Shown: positions 23,918-32,082 of the stretch, in pieces | Layout: each line of letters opens with the position of its first letter | Position numbering within the stretch: position 1 is the stretch's first letter | Assembly (NCBI RefSeq): GCF_000336615.1 | Contig: NZ_AOLW01000006.1 | Location: 337,350-379,859, forward strand | Source: Haloarcula amylolytica JCM 13557 | GTDB taxonomy: Archaea > Halobacteriota > Halobacteria > Halobacteriales > Haloarculaceae | Direction of reading: 5' to 3' | Length of the DNA stretch: 42,510 nucleotides | Program-made: the position numbers and the translations under genes | The notes under the pieces: model-generated | What the model was told of the DNA's origin: nothing | Seen by the model: only the letters and a program-made list of their open reading frames with translations | Database searches by the model: none

Positions 23918-24205
23918 CTACTCCTGGATGTGCCCCTCCTCGCGCAGTTGGTCGGCGTCCTGTTTCTCATAGCGCCATGTGATGTCGGCTTTCTCGTCTT
24001 GCCAGTCCCAGGGTTCGACGAGGACTACGTCGTCTTCGCGTATCCAGATCCGCTTTTGCATCTTGCCCGGAATCCGGGCTGTGCGCTCGACGCCGTCCAT
24101 ACAGCGTACCTTGACGCGGTTCGCGCCAAGCATGTCCATGACGACGGCGAACACCTCGTCCTCTTCCGGCATCCGCAGGTTCTTTCTGCTGTCGTTGTCG
24201 CTCAT
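23918..24205 (-). CDS. eif1A: translation initiation factor aIF1A
   Basis: A 95-residue OB-fold factor. It has [66 protein letters not shown], the classic eIF1A core, and a charged tail. It binds the A site of the small subunit and supports initiator tRNA recruitment. A CCTTAAACC box (about 24228-24236) lies 27 nt upstream, so translation is probably leaderless. It is the first gene of the aIF1A-rio1 unit. Confidence 0.96.
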   Translation of the reverse strand: MSDNDSRKNLRMPEEDEVFAVVMDMLGANRVKVRCMDGVERTARIPGKMQKRIWIREDDVVLVEPWDWQDEKADITWRYEKQDADQLREEGHIQE

Positions 24206-24227
24206 AGACGGTACTTCGACGGGGAGA

Positions 24228-24236
24228 GGTTTAAGG
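24228..24236 (-). promoter_or_regulatory. TATA-like box of aIF1A
   Basis: The minus strand reads CCTTAAACC, centred 27 nt from ATG 24205. This fits a strong leaderless haloarchaeal promoter. Confidence 0.5.
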
Positions 24237-24327
24237 TTTGGAAAAGTTGGACCGAGAACCCGGTCCGTGGCCCCCGTGACGGTGTGGGACAGACGCTGGG
24301 GCCGTACGGAAAAGCGATGTCGTCGCG

Positions 24328-24456
24328 TCAGTCAGCGCCGAGACAGCCGACCCACGAGCAGTCGGTGCAACTCTCGATGCCGGTCGCCGTCGTCGTCTCC
24401 CCGCGACAGCGCGGGCAGACGGAGCCGACCTCCGGCGGCTGGACAGACTTACTCAT
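24328..24456 (-). CDS. 42-residue zinc-ribbon small protein coupled to the aldehyde dehydrogenase
   Basis: ATG 24456 to TGA 24328, product [20 protein letters not shown] followed by a second half with C-T-D-C and GCLGAD. CPRC and CTDC are 18 residues apart and give a likely zinc ribbon. The start overlaps the end of the aldehyde dehydrogenase gene by 8 nt (ATGAGTAA), so it is almost certainly co-translated with it. Function is unknown; such tiny zinc-finger proteins are abundant in haloarchaea and some act as regulators (inference). Confidence 0.7.
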   Translation of the reverse strand: MSKSVQPPEVGSVCPRCRGETTTATGIESCTDCSWVGCLGAD

Positions 24457-25972
24457 CCGTGATGATGTCCGCCGACAGCCCCTGTGCCATCTCGATGTCC
24501 TTGGAGTTGTTCAGCGTCCAGGCGGTGCGCTCGGTGACGGCCTCGATGACCTCGCGGCCGCTCGGGAGGCCGTTGCCGGACTTCTTGACGCCGCCGAAGG
24601 GCAGGTGGACCTCCGCGCCGATACACGGGAGGTTGCCGTAGGCGAGGCCGATTTCGGCTTCGTCGCGGAACTGGTTGATCTGGCGGTAGTCCTCGGAGAT
24701 GATGGCGCCGGCGAGGCCGTAGTCGACACTGTTGTGCATCTCCAGTGCGCGGTCGAAGTCACCGGAGTATTCCAGCAGCGCGACGTGGGGCCCGAACACT
24801 TCCTCGTTGATACAGCGCAGGTCCTCGTCGTAGTCGATCTCGTAGACGAACGGGCCGACCCAGTGGCCCTCCTCGTGACCCTCGGGAATCTCTTCGGCAC
24901 CGAGGTCGGCGCGGTCGACGAGCACATTTGCGCCCTCCTCGCGGGCGAGGTCGTTGTAGCGTTTGAACTTCTCGACCTGGTCGTCCTCGATGAGCGGCCC
25001 CATGAAGGTGTCTTCCTCCAGCGGGTCGCCGACGGCGATGTCCGCGGCGATGTCGACGAACCGCTCCTTGAACTCGTCGTAGAGGTCCTCGTGGACGATG
25101 AGCCGCTCCGAGGAGACACAGCGCTGGCCGGTCGTCTTGAAGCTGGACATCACGGCCGAGTGGACGGCGATGTCGAGGTCGGCTTCCTCCGTGACGATGA
25201 CGGCGTTCTTTCCGCCCATCTCGCAAGCGGCGATCTTGCCGGGTTCGCCGCCGACCTTGGAGGCGATCTTGTGGCCGACTTCCGCGCTCCCGGTAAAGAG
25301 GACCGTCTCGACGCGGTCGTCCTCGACGATGGCGTTGCCGGCGTCGCCGTAGCCCTGCACGAGGTTGAACACGCCGTCCGGGATGCCCGAGTCCTCGAAC
25401 ATCTCGGCGATGATGTGGGCACACCACGGCGTCTGCTCGGCGGGCTTCCAGACGACGGTGTTGCCCTCGACCAGCGTCACTGCGAGGTGCCAGAACGGGA
25501 TGGCGACCGGGAAGTTCCACGGGGTGATACAGCCGACGACGCCCTTCGGCTTACGCCGCATGTAGGCGTCTTTGCTGGCGATTTCGGACGGTACCACGTC
25601 GCCGTGTGGATGGCGGGCGTTGCCGGCGGCCCACTCGACCATGTGCCAGGACTCGGTCACGTCGGCCAGCCCTTCGCTGATCTCCTTGCCACACTCCATG
25701 GTGACGATTTCGCCGAGTTCCTCGTGGCGGTCACGCAGCTCGTGGTAGATGTCCCAGAGGTACTCCGCGCGGTCGATGTGCGAGAGCGAGCGCCACTCGT
25801 CGTACGCGTCCTCTGCCGCAGCTAGCGCGCGGTCGACGTCGTCTTCGGTCCCGCGGTGGAACGAGGCGAGCGCCTCGCCCGTGGCCGGGTTCTGACTTGT
25901 GAACGTTTCGTCGCCGGTGCCTGTCGTCCATTCACCGTCGATGTAGTGTCGCCGTGAGTCGTCTGTACTCAT
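24449..25972 (-). CDS. NAD(P)-dependent aldehyde dehydrogenase, candidate P5C or semialdehyde dehydrogenase
   Basis: A 507-residue class-3 fold ALDH from ATG 25972 (MSTDDSRRHYIDGEW). PWNFP is at 151-155 and FTGSAEVG at 227-234; the general base Glu251 lies in EMGGKNAVIV, and the nucleophile Cys285 in TGQRCVSSERL. Substrate class is uncertain. The nearby proline dehydrogenase makes pyrroline-5-carboxylate/glutamate semialdehyde, and hydroxyproline breakdown yields 2-oxoglutarate semialdehyde; both are plausible substrates (inference from context). The upstream frame to 26050 is excluded because the AATATG box (25999-26004) sits about 27 nt from ATG 25972. It is divergent from the HTH_10 regulator and followed by the overlapping zinc-ribbon gene. 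Confidence 0.93.
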   Translation of the reverse strand: MSTDDSRRHYIDGEWTTGTGDETFTSQNPATGEALASFHRGTEDDVDRALAAAEDAYDEWRSLSHIDRAEYLWDIYHELRDRHEELGEIVTMECGKEISEGLADVTESWHMVEWAAGNARHPHGDVVPSEIASKDAYMRRKPKGVVGCITPWNFPVAIPFWHLAVTLVEGNTVVWKPAEQTPWCAHIIAEMFEDSGIPDGVFNLVQGYGDAGNAIVEDDRVETVLFTGSAEVGHKIASKVGGEPGKIAACEMGGKNAVIVTEEADLDIAVHSAVMSSFKTTGQRCVSSERLIVHEDLYDEFKERFVDIAADIAVGDPLEEDTFMGPLIEDDQVEKFKRYNDLAREEGANVLVDRADLGAEEIPEGHEEGHWVGPFVYEIDYDEDLRCINEEVFGPHVALLEYSGDFDRALEMHNSVDYGLAGAIISEDYRQINQFRDEAEIGLAYGNLPCIGAEVHLPFGGVKKSGNGLPSGREVIEAVTERTAWTLNNSKDIEMAQGLSADIITDE

Positions 25973-25998
25973 GGTAGGTACTGTACGCGTCCCCCACC

Positions 25999-26004
25999 AA
26001 TATG
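25999..26004 (-). promoter_or_regulatory. TATA-like box of the aldehyde dehydrogenase gene
   Basis: The AT-rich AATATG (plus-strand reading) is about 27 nt from the ATG at 25972 and supports a leaderless transcript from that start. Confidence 0.45.
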
Positions 26005-26148
26005 TTCCACCGTCCATGGTCAGGGGGCCGGTCGTAGCCTGATATGTCATTTACAATCCGGCATTATCTCCCATGGTCGGTGTTCCCCTTATGAACCGCA
26101 CCTTTATCTGCGTCCATATCGTGACTGTCTTTAGCACCCCTTCATACG

Positions 26149-26154
26149 GAGGGC
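26149..26154 (+). promoter_or_regulatory. Shine-Dalgarno site of the HTH_10 regulator
   Basis: GGAGGG ends 7 nt before ATG 26162, a clear 16S-complementary site. It shows that this gene, unlike many around it, has a leader. Confidence 0.6.
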
Positions 26155-26161
26155 GCCCAGT

Positions 26162-26878
26162 ATGAGTGAAGCACAATCAGAACACGGGGGACTCCAGCTC
26201 ACCCTGAGCATCTGGCATCCTGACTGCTGGACCCTCGAAGTCACCGATCAGACCGCGGCGGGCCTGTTGGCTCACGGCGTGTACAACACGCAGAACGGCA
26301 GCGTGAAGGGCCTGTTTACGGCGTACGCAGACAGTATTAACGACGTCGAGGACCTCATCGACGCGACCCGTGATTCGTCGTTGACCGACTCCGTGCTGGA
26401 GTTACGCGAGCGCCACGGCGCGACTGGCACGGGCTCGTCGCCGGGGAACACGACCCGCGAGCTGTTCGTCGAGTACGACCCGGACAACACCATCAGCGAC
26501 AGCCTCCTCTCGCGGGGGTTCATCCACAACGACCCGGTTCGGGTCCGTCACGGTCGCGAACACTGGCCGGTGTTTTTCCCGGACTCCCGCGACGAGGCCG
26601 AGTCGCTCCTCGACGAGATCCGCGAGGAACAGTCGGCCGATATCGAAGTCACGCGAATCACGTCCGCCGGCGGCGGCAATCCGCAGCAACTCCGGCGGAT
26701 GGACCGGCTCTCGGACAGCCAGCGCGAGGCGTTCGAACTCGCCAGACAGGAGGACTACTACGCGTGGCCGCGGGGCATCTCGACGCGCGAACTCGCGTCG
26801 AAACTCGGCGTTTCGAAGACGACGCTGCTCGAACACCTCCGGAAAGCAGAAGCGAAACTGCTCGACCCGGACCAGTAG
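26162..26878 (+). CDS. HTH_10 (bacterio-opsin activator-type) transcription regulator
   Basis: A 238-residue protein. The N-terminal domain (about 10-170) is an ACT/GAF-like sensor of the haloarchaeal Bat-type family (LTLSIWHPDCWTLEVTDQTAAGLLAHGVY...). The C-terminal HTH_10 (about 183-235) reads LSDSQREAFELARQEDYYAWPRGISTRELASKLGVSKTTLLEHLRKAEAKLL. It is divergent from the aldehyde dehydrogenase (189-bp spacer), so it probably controls that gene and perhaps the proline dehydrogenase and racemase nearby. The ligand could be proline or a catabolite (inference). The gene ends directly at the edge of the TnpB relic. Confidence 0.9.
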   Translation: MSEAQSEHGGLQLTLSIWHPDCWTLEVTDQTAAGLLAHGVYNTQNGSVKGLFTAYADSINDVEDLIDATRDSSLTDSVLELRERHGATGTGSSPGNTTRELFVEYDPDNTISDSLLSRGFIHNDPVRVRHGREHWPVFFPDSRDEAESLLDEIREEQSADIEVTRITSAGGGNPQQLRRMDRLSDSQREAFELARQEDYYAWPRGISTRELASKLGVSKTTLLEHLRKAEAKLLDPDQ

Positions 26879-26901
26879 CCACAGCGAGAGTGGCGTGAAT
26901 C

Positions 26902-26924
26902 GCCTCGGGGTCAAGCCCCGAGGC
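26902..26924 (-). ncRNA. terminal hairpin of the TnpB-associated guide RNA (omegaRNA end)
   Basis: GCCTCGGGG (26902-26910) and CCCCGAGGC (26916-26924) form a perfect 9-bp stem with a 5-nt loop that contains the tnpB stop codon. In IS605-type elements the guide RNA overlaps the 3' end of tnpB and runs through such a hairpin into flanking DNA, which serves as the guide. Here the guide would read from about 26894 downward (minus strand GCCACTCTCGCTGTGG). The 5' limit of the RNA cannot be seen. Confidence 0.5.
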
Positions 26925-27975
26925 TTCCCGTTTCCACGACGCGCTTTGCAGACACACGCTGAAAGTCAGGTGTGTCCGTAGGGAGCGCAGTCTCCACGGG
27001 CGTCTCTTCGGGCCATCCCAGCCCTAGTTCAGAAAAGCCTCTCTGCAAGACGTTCATCGCCGCGTTCGCGTCCCTGTCCGTCTCGAATCCGCACGACGGA
27101 CAGGAGTGCTCACGCACCCAGATGGACTTCGCTGTCTCCACACCACACGACGCACATTCTTTGGTGGTGCCTCGCGCTTCGACCTGCACGACGTGACAAC
27201 CGTACAGGTCGGCCTTGTAATCAAGGAGAGTGATGAACTGTCGCCACGCCGCGTCCTGCTTGTTGCGAGCGTTGTGCGACTGTTCCAACATTCCCTTCAC
27301 GTCCAAATCCTCGACAAACACCGCGTCGTACTCACGGACGAGCCACGTCGTAATCTTGTGCTGGTAGTCCAGCACCTTCTGCCGAATGTGACGCTTGACC
27401 TTCGCCACTTCCCGACGCTGTTTCTCGTAGTTGTTCGACCCTTTCTGCTTCCGTGAGAGCTTGCGTTGCTCGCGGCGGAGTCGCTCGTACTCGTCTTCGA
27501 GGTCGAGCCAATCCACCGTCTTGCCGTCGCTGGTGTGGACGTAGTTGAAGATTCCGAGGTCGATACCCACGCTGTTGCTTGAATCTAACTCGTCCAGCGC
27601 GGGTTTCTCGGGCAGGGCAGCGTCGTCGGTTTCGAGACCGAAGGAGACGAACCAGTCACCGGTCGTCTCTTTTTTGACCGTGACTTCTTTGATGTCCGCT
27701 TCGTCAGGGATTTTGCGGTGGTAGCGGATTTTGATGTCTCCGATTTTGGAGAGCCAGAGTATCGCGTGTCGGCCACTCGTGTTTTTGAGTTCGAAGCCGG
27801 ACTGCGAATACGTCATACTCTGGAACTCCCGAGGTGACTTCCACTTGAGCTTCCCCACCTTGTTCCCGTTCTGTTTCTGCTCGGAGAGGCCGTCGAGGTT
27901 CTGGTAGAACCGTGTGACGGTTCGTTGCAGAGCCTTCGAGTTGACCATGGTGGACTGGGAACTGTGCTCCTTCAC
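26911..27975 (-). pseudogene. tnpB: TnpB (OrfB) RNA-guided nuclease, N-terminally truncated
   Basis: 354 codons from a GTG at 27975. Haloarchaeal TnpB proteins of this subgroup are roughly 415-430 residues; about 75 N-terminal residues are gone, and a stop lies a few codons upstream. The RuvC core is intact: Asp139 in SVGIDLGIFNYV, Glu222 in VFVEDLDVKGML, Asp302 in DRDANAAMNV. The zinc ribbon CASCG...CPSCG (274-295) and the C-terminal tail ending VETGSLGA are also intact. Loss of the N-terminal wedge/REC part should abolish normal guide RNA binding, so it is probably inactive, but the surviving ORF has no frameshift. No tnpA is present. Confidence 0.85.
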
Positions 27976-28056
27976 ATCAACCAGATGGATGGCTCAAATA
28001 CGTTCTTGAATGTCCTGAAACCGTTTACCATTGGAGCCGCTACTGCCACGTGTGCC

Positions 28057-28731
28057 ATGGGGATAACACGCCGTCATTTCGTGCAGGCTCTCACCAGCAT
28101 CGGGGCGGGGCTTTCCACAGCTGGTTGTTTCGCTTTCGACGGGGCTGACTCAACTGAGACGCCGGCAGCCACAGCGACGCCGACGCCGGCCACTGGATGG
28201 GCGATCCAGATTCCGGAAACGCCCCCGAACGTGTCCTGCTCGGCCGCTTCGAGACCGATGGCTGAGCCAGTCGACCGGAAGGGGGCGCTTGCTCCCCGTG
28301 GGTATCCCGGGCGGCCGCCATCGGAGCCGGCAGGCGAGGGTGCGGTGGAGTACGCCACTGCGTTCGAACTGGCCTACCGGCAGAACGCCGAGATGCTAGC
28401 GAACAGGGACATGACGACTGACGGCCAGTCCGACAGCTACCTGACCCAGTTCGACATCTCTGTCCAGGATTTCTGGGTCGCCTCGGGGCCCGCTAATTCG
28501 GCCGTCGTCCGACTGCAGTACGTCGGTTCCGGGACGATTCACCCCGGTACGAACTTCGACTATATAACCCAGTACGTCACGTACTATATCAGTTCGACGC
28601 GAGTTGTCCGGGCCAGAACGACGCGAAACGATTTCGATGGGGCCGACGCGCTGGACCCCGACCCCTGGGAGAACGGGAACCCGGTTGCCTGTTTCGAGGG
28701 GGAGGGCCGTACACCGTCGAAGTTACTCTAG
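28057..28731 (+). CDS. Tat-exported lipoprotein of unknown function
   Basis: A 224-residue protein from ATG 28057. The Tat signal is MGITRRHFVQALTSIGAG with a lipobox S-T-A-G-C (Cys24), so it is lipid-anchored outside the cell. A Thr/Ala/Pro-rich linker (ETPAATATPTPATG) follows, then a domain with EYATAFELAYRQNAEMLANRD and paired strands (VRLQYVGSGTIHPGTNFDYITQYVTYYISSTRVVRARTT) that recalls a haloarchaeal beta-sheet fold without known activity. The frame is open to 27925, into the TnpB relic, but the signal peptide fixes the start. Its stop overlaps the proline dehydrogenase stop tail to tail by 3 nt. Confidence 0.8.
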   Translation: MGITRRHFVQALTSIGAGLSTAGCFAFDGADSTETPAATATPTPATGWAIQIPETPPNVSCSAASRPMAEPVDRKGALAPRGYPGRPPSEPAGEGAVEYATAFELAYRQNAEMLANRDMTTDGQSDSYLTQFDISVQDFWVASGPANSAVVRLQYVGSGTIHPGTNFDYITQYVTYYISSTRVVRARTTRNDFDGADALDPDPWENGNPVACFEGEGRTPSKLL

Positions 28732-29564
28732 CTCAGCACGGCCCGGACAGCGAACAGCGCGTTCTCCTTGCGCTCGCGGACGCGCCGGTAGAAGTAGGAG
28801 AACCACTTGTCGCCGTAGGGGATGTACTGCCACATCGGGACGCCCTCCGCGGCGAGGTCACGCTGGGCGTCGTCGCGGACGCCCATCAGCATCTGCACCT
28901 CGTAGTCAGTGCCGTACTCGTCGTGGAGGTCCTTCGCGTAGTCTATCATCGCCGGATCGTGGCTGCCGACGCCGATGCCGCCATCGAACTCCTCGAACAT
29001 CAGTTCGAGACAGTCGCGGTAGGCTTCGTTGACGCGCTCTTTTTTCTTGTAGGAAACACTCTCCGGCTCGGAGTAGGCCCCCTTGACCAGCCGGACCTTC
29101 CCGGGAAGAGGCGCGAGCCGTTCGAGGTCCTCGGGCGTCCGCTTGAGGTTCGCTTGCGTACAGACGCCGACGCCGCCCTCATGGTCCGTGACGAGTCGCT
29201 CGTACGCGTCGAGGGTCACGTCGGTCGTCGTGTAGTCCTCCATGTCGACCCAGACGAAGACGCCGTGGTCGTCGCCCGCCGCAACGATCCGTTCGAGGTT
29301 CTCGACGAACACGTCGTCGCCAACGTCGAGGCCGATCTGCGAGGGCTTGACCGAGATAGCGCAGTCGAGGCCGCTCCTGTCAATTTCTTTGACTAACTCG
29401 ATGTACTGGTCTGCGTCCTCGTCGGCGGGCTGGCGCTCGTCGTAGTGTTCGCCTAACAGATTTAGGATGCCCTTGACGCCGTCGTCGTTGAGCGAAGCGA
29501 CGTGGTCGAGCGCCCCCGGGGCTGTCTCCCCGGCGACGAAGTTGTTCGCTATCGGCGGAATCAT
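28728..29564 (-). CDS. proline dehydrogenase (FAD-dependent)
   Basis: A 278-residue PRODH from ATG 29564 (MIPPIANNFVAGETAPGAL). The (beta/alpha)8 barrel marks are ISVKPSQIGLDVG, VWVDMEDYTTTDVTLD, VRLVKGAYSEPESVSYKKK, EVQMLMGVRDD, and the C-terminal YIPYGDKWFSYFYRRVRERKENA with the RRxRE substrate Arg pair. It oxidises L-proline to pyrroline-5-carboxylate and passes electrons to quinone. It is monofunctional; a separate ALDH lies 2.8 kb away on the same strand. A TATATA at 29582-29587 and GTTTAG just upstream are promoter candidates. Confidence 0.93.
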   Translation of the reverse strand: MIPPIANNFVAGETAPGALDHVASLNDDGVKGILNLLGEHYDERQPADEDADQYIELVKEIDRSGLDCAISVKPSQIGLDVGDDVFVENLERIVAAGDDHGVFVWVDMEDYTTTDVTLDAYERLVTDHEGGVGVCTQANLKRTPEDLERLAPLPGKVRLVKGAYSEPESVSYKKKERVNEAYRDCLELMFEEFDGGIGVGSHDPAMIDYAKDLHDEYGTDYEVQMLMGVRDDAQRDLAAEGVPMWQYIPYGDKWFSYFYRRVRERKENALFAVRAVLS

Positions 29565-29635
29565 TATCGAAACTACGCCACTATATAGGCCTAAACGCAC
29601 CCCCTACCAAAAAAATCCCATCTCAAGACCTGAAA

Positions 29636-30607
29636 TTAAGTGAGTGTGAAACTGCCGAGCGTATCGTCGTCGTCCCGGTAAAACGTGTGCTCGCCCGTGA
29701 TATGCGCTGTACCCGAAACGACCGGGCTGGTCACGGTGACACCGCCGTCGACGTTTGTCTCGCTGATATACCCCTCGAACGCCGACCCCGCCGGGCCGGT
29801 CACTTCGACACGCTCGCCAACAGCGAGGTCACCGTCGACGTGGTGAAGCGTCAACCGCGCACACGTCCCCGTCCCACAGGGAGAGCGGTCGATAGACCCG
29901 TCGGCGAACACCACACAGCTCCGGCTGCTGTCGCCTCCGGCGGTGAGTTCGACTGCCGAGACGGTCACTGACGAACCGGTGACCGGGTCTTCGGGTGCGA
30001 CGTCGTTGACTGCTCGGCGGAGTGCCAGTGCGGGCTCGATACACTGCGTGGCATCCTCGCCGTCGAGCGTGACACCCAGGCTCTCAGCGTCGACGACGGC
30101 GAAGTAGTTCCCGGAATAGACGATACGAGCCTCGACCGGGACACCGTCCTGTTCGACGGAGACCGTCTCACAGACGTAACTGTCGACGTTCTCGAACGCG
30201 ACGCGGCGGACGACGCCGTCAGCTATCTCGACCGTCACGTCGACCAGCCCGGCCGGGGTTTCGACGGTCATTTCCCGCGTTTCGGGGAGTTCGCCCCGTT
30301 CGACGAGTGCGGTCACGACCCCGATGAGGCCGTGGCCACACATGTCCAGATAGCCGTCAGTGTCCATGAAGAAGACCCCGAGGTCGGCCCGGTCGGTTGG
30401 CACCGGGACCGCCCCGAACATATCCGCGTGTCCGCGGGGCTCCTGCATGAGGAGTTTTCGGACGCCGTCTGCTGTGGCTGCGAACCGGTCGCGTCTCTCC
30501 CGGACGGTCTCTCCGGCGAGTGTGTCGGCCTCGATGCCGTCGAGTACGATGCGCGTCGGCTCTCCGCCCGTATGCGTGTCTACCGTGATAAACTCCGTTC
30601 GTTCCAT
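29636..30607 (-). CDS. proline racemase / 4-hydroxyproline 2-epimerase
   Basis: A 323-residue proline racemase family enzyme. Start FITVDTHTGGEPTRIV; the first catalytic base is Cys90 in DMCGHGLIG and the second is Cys244 in SPCGTGTCARL; EDPVTGSSVTV lies between. Both Cys are present, so it should be a racemase/epimerase rather than a trans-3-hydroxyproline dehydratase, in which they are replaced. It makes D-proline from L-proline or cis-4-hydroxy-D-proline from trans-4-hydroxy-L-proline; sequence alone does not decide. It is upstream of proline dehydrogenase on the same strand and divergent from livK-type genes, which supports a proline/hydroxyproline route. Confidence 0.92.
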   Translation of the reverse strand: MERTEFITVDTHTGGEPTRIVLDGIEADTLAGETVRERRDRFAATADGVRKLLMQEPRGHADMFGAVPVPTDRADLGVFFMDTDGYLDMCGHGLIGVVTALVERGELPETREMTVETPAGLVDVTVEIADGVVRRVAFENVDSYVCETVSVEQDGVPVEARIVYSGNYFAVVDAESLGVTLDGEDATQCIEPALALRRAVNDVAPEDPVTGSSVTVSAVELTAGGDSSRSCVVFADGSIDRSPCGTGTCARLTLHHVDGDLAVGERVEVTGPAGSAFEGYISETNVDGGVTVTSPVVSGTAHITGEHTFYRDDDDTLGSFTLT

Positions 30608-30747
30608 AGCCGTAGCGATACTCTATGCGGGAAAGGCGTTCCAGAAGTATTAATTGACGGCTTTCCGTACGCCGTCCAGAACAGGGTGCCTACCATGGAC
30701 GGTGACAGGGTTATACAGGGACTTACGAAAAAGGATATCAGTATACC

Positions 30748-32052
30748 ATGAACGACCATGACAAGCGCTCGATCGACAGGCGAAGCGTAATCAAAGCCGC
30801 TGCCAGTGCCGGACTCGTCGGCCTCGCCGGTTGTTCCGGCGGTGCTCCCGAGGACGGTGATGGGGGTGACGGCGACGGCGGTGACGGCGGTGACGGCGAG
30901 TCGACGGACTCCTCGACGGACTCCAGTTCCGAAACCTACACCATCGGGATGGTCGACAGCCTCTCCGGGTCGCTGTCCGCGTTCGGCCAGCGGAACCAGC
31001 GCGGCAAGGAGATCGCGCTCGACGACATCAACTCGGTCGGCGTCGGTGGCGGCGAACTGGCTATCTCACAGGAGGACGACCAGAGCACGAGTCAGGGCGG
31101 GGTCAGCGCGGCCCAGACGCTCGTCAATCAGGAGGAGGTCCCGCTGCTCATCGGGACCGTCGGGAGCGGTGTCAGCACGGCCATCCACGAGAGCGTCGTC
31201 CAGAACACGGACGTCGTCCAGATCAGTCAGAACAGCACCAGCCCGAACCTGACGAACTTCCCGGACCTGCTCCGGATGCCGCCGGCCGGCAAGGCACAGG
31301 CGGAGGCGATCTCGACGCTCCTCGACGAGGACGACAACGAGTCCGCCGCGCTGGCCTGGATTAACAACGATTACGGGCAGTCTGTCGGCGAGGCCTTCGT
31401 CGATGCCTTCGACGGGGAGATCGTCTACAACGAACCCCACGACCAGGGGCAGTCCTCCTACAGCAGCACCATCTCCTCGATGGCTGACACCGACGCCGAC
31501 GCGTGGGTGTTCATCACCTACCAGCCGGAGTTCGCGACGATGTCTCAGGAGGCGTTCGACCTGGGCGTCACCGACCAGGCCGCCTGGTACGGCGGCGACA
31601 GCGTCAAAGGGCCGAAGGTCCTCGAATCCGCTCCCGAGGGAAGTCTCAATGGAATGAAAGCAGTGGTTCCGAGCGTCCCACAGGACGCCGAGAACTACCA
31701 GGGGTTCGTCTCGGAGTTCGAAGAGCGCTTCGGCGAGGAACCAACGTCGTGGTCGGCGTACGCCTACGACGCGGTGGTCGTCAGCGCACTCGCTATCGAA
31801 GCCGCCGACGAGTTCACGGGCGCGGCACTCAGTGAAGTCGTCCGGGACGTGACCCGTCCCGAGGGCGAGGAGGCGACCACGTACGCGGACGCGCACGAGA
31901 TTCTGGCGAACGGCGGCTCGCCGTCGGACGTGGACTACACCGGCGTGAGCGGCCCGATCGACCTCGACGAGAACGGCGACCCTGTCGGGTTGCTACAGGT
32001 GTTCGAGGTCGTTGACCACGCGTACGAATCCGCCGGCTTCATCGAGGGCTAA
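30748..32052 (+). CDS. ABC importer substrate-binding lipoprotein (LivK/amide type)
   Basis: A 434-residue protein. The Tat signal contains D-R-R-S-V-I-K and the lipobox L-A-G-C (Cys29). A Gly/Asp and Ser/Thr-rich linker (30-62) follows, then a type I periplasmic-binding fold: YTIGMVDSLSGSLSAFGQRNQRGKEIALDDIN, VPLLIGTVGSGVSTAIHESVVQNTDVVQISQNSTSPNL, and AYAYDAVVVSALAIE. The family binds branched-chain amino acids, amides or short acids. The position next to the proline racemase suggests proline, hydroxyproline or betaine-like ligands (inference). A GGTTATAC box at about 30708-30716 may be its TATA. It is the first gene of a five-gene importer operon. Confidence 0.93.
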   Translation: MNDHDKRSIDRRSVIKAAASAGLVGLAGCSGGAPEDGDGGDGDGGDGGDGESTDSSTDSSSETYTIGMVDSLSGSLSAFGQRNQRGKEIALDDINSVGVGGGELAISQEDDQSTSQGGVSAAQTLVNQEEVPLLIGTVGSGVSTAIHESVVQNTDVVQISQNSTSPNLTNFPDLLRMPPAGKAQAEAISTLLDEDDNESAALAWINNDYGQSVGEAFVDAFDGEIVYNEPHDQGQSSYSSTISSMADTDADAWVFITYQPEFATMSQEAFDLGVTDQAAWYGGDSVKGPKVLESAPEGSLNGMKAVVPSVPQDAENYQGFVSEFEERFGEEPTSWSAYAYDAVVVSALAIEAADEFTGAALSEVVRDVTRPEGEEATTYADAHEILANGGSPSDVDYTGVSGPIDLDENGDPVGLLQVFEVVDHAYESAGFIEG

Positions 32053-32082
32053 GGCGGCCACGACTCTTTCCCATTTTCACCA

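Larger units (their letters stand above)
26895..27985 (-). mobile_element. 5'-truncated IS200/IS605-type element (tnpB only)
   Basis: The distal end is recognised by the tnpB stop, the terminal GC hairpin (26902-26924) and the TTCAC end (minus strand, complement of 26895-26899) that I know from haloarchaeal members. There is no tnpA. The other end is lost: coding similarity stops near 27980, about 75 codons into tnpB. The boundary at 27985 is approximate. Confidence 0.7.

Noticed and set aside
23828-25825. 665-codon plus-strand frame opposite rio1, aIF1A and aldehyde dehydrogenase
   Set aside because: It spans three well-identified minus-strand genes and their spacers; codon bias artefact.
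28057-31000. Whether the Tat lipoprotein is part of the TnpB element
   Set aside because: Its codon use and signal peptide are chromosomal in type, and the TnpB similarity stops before its start.
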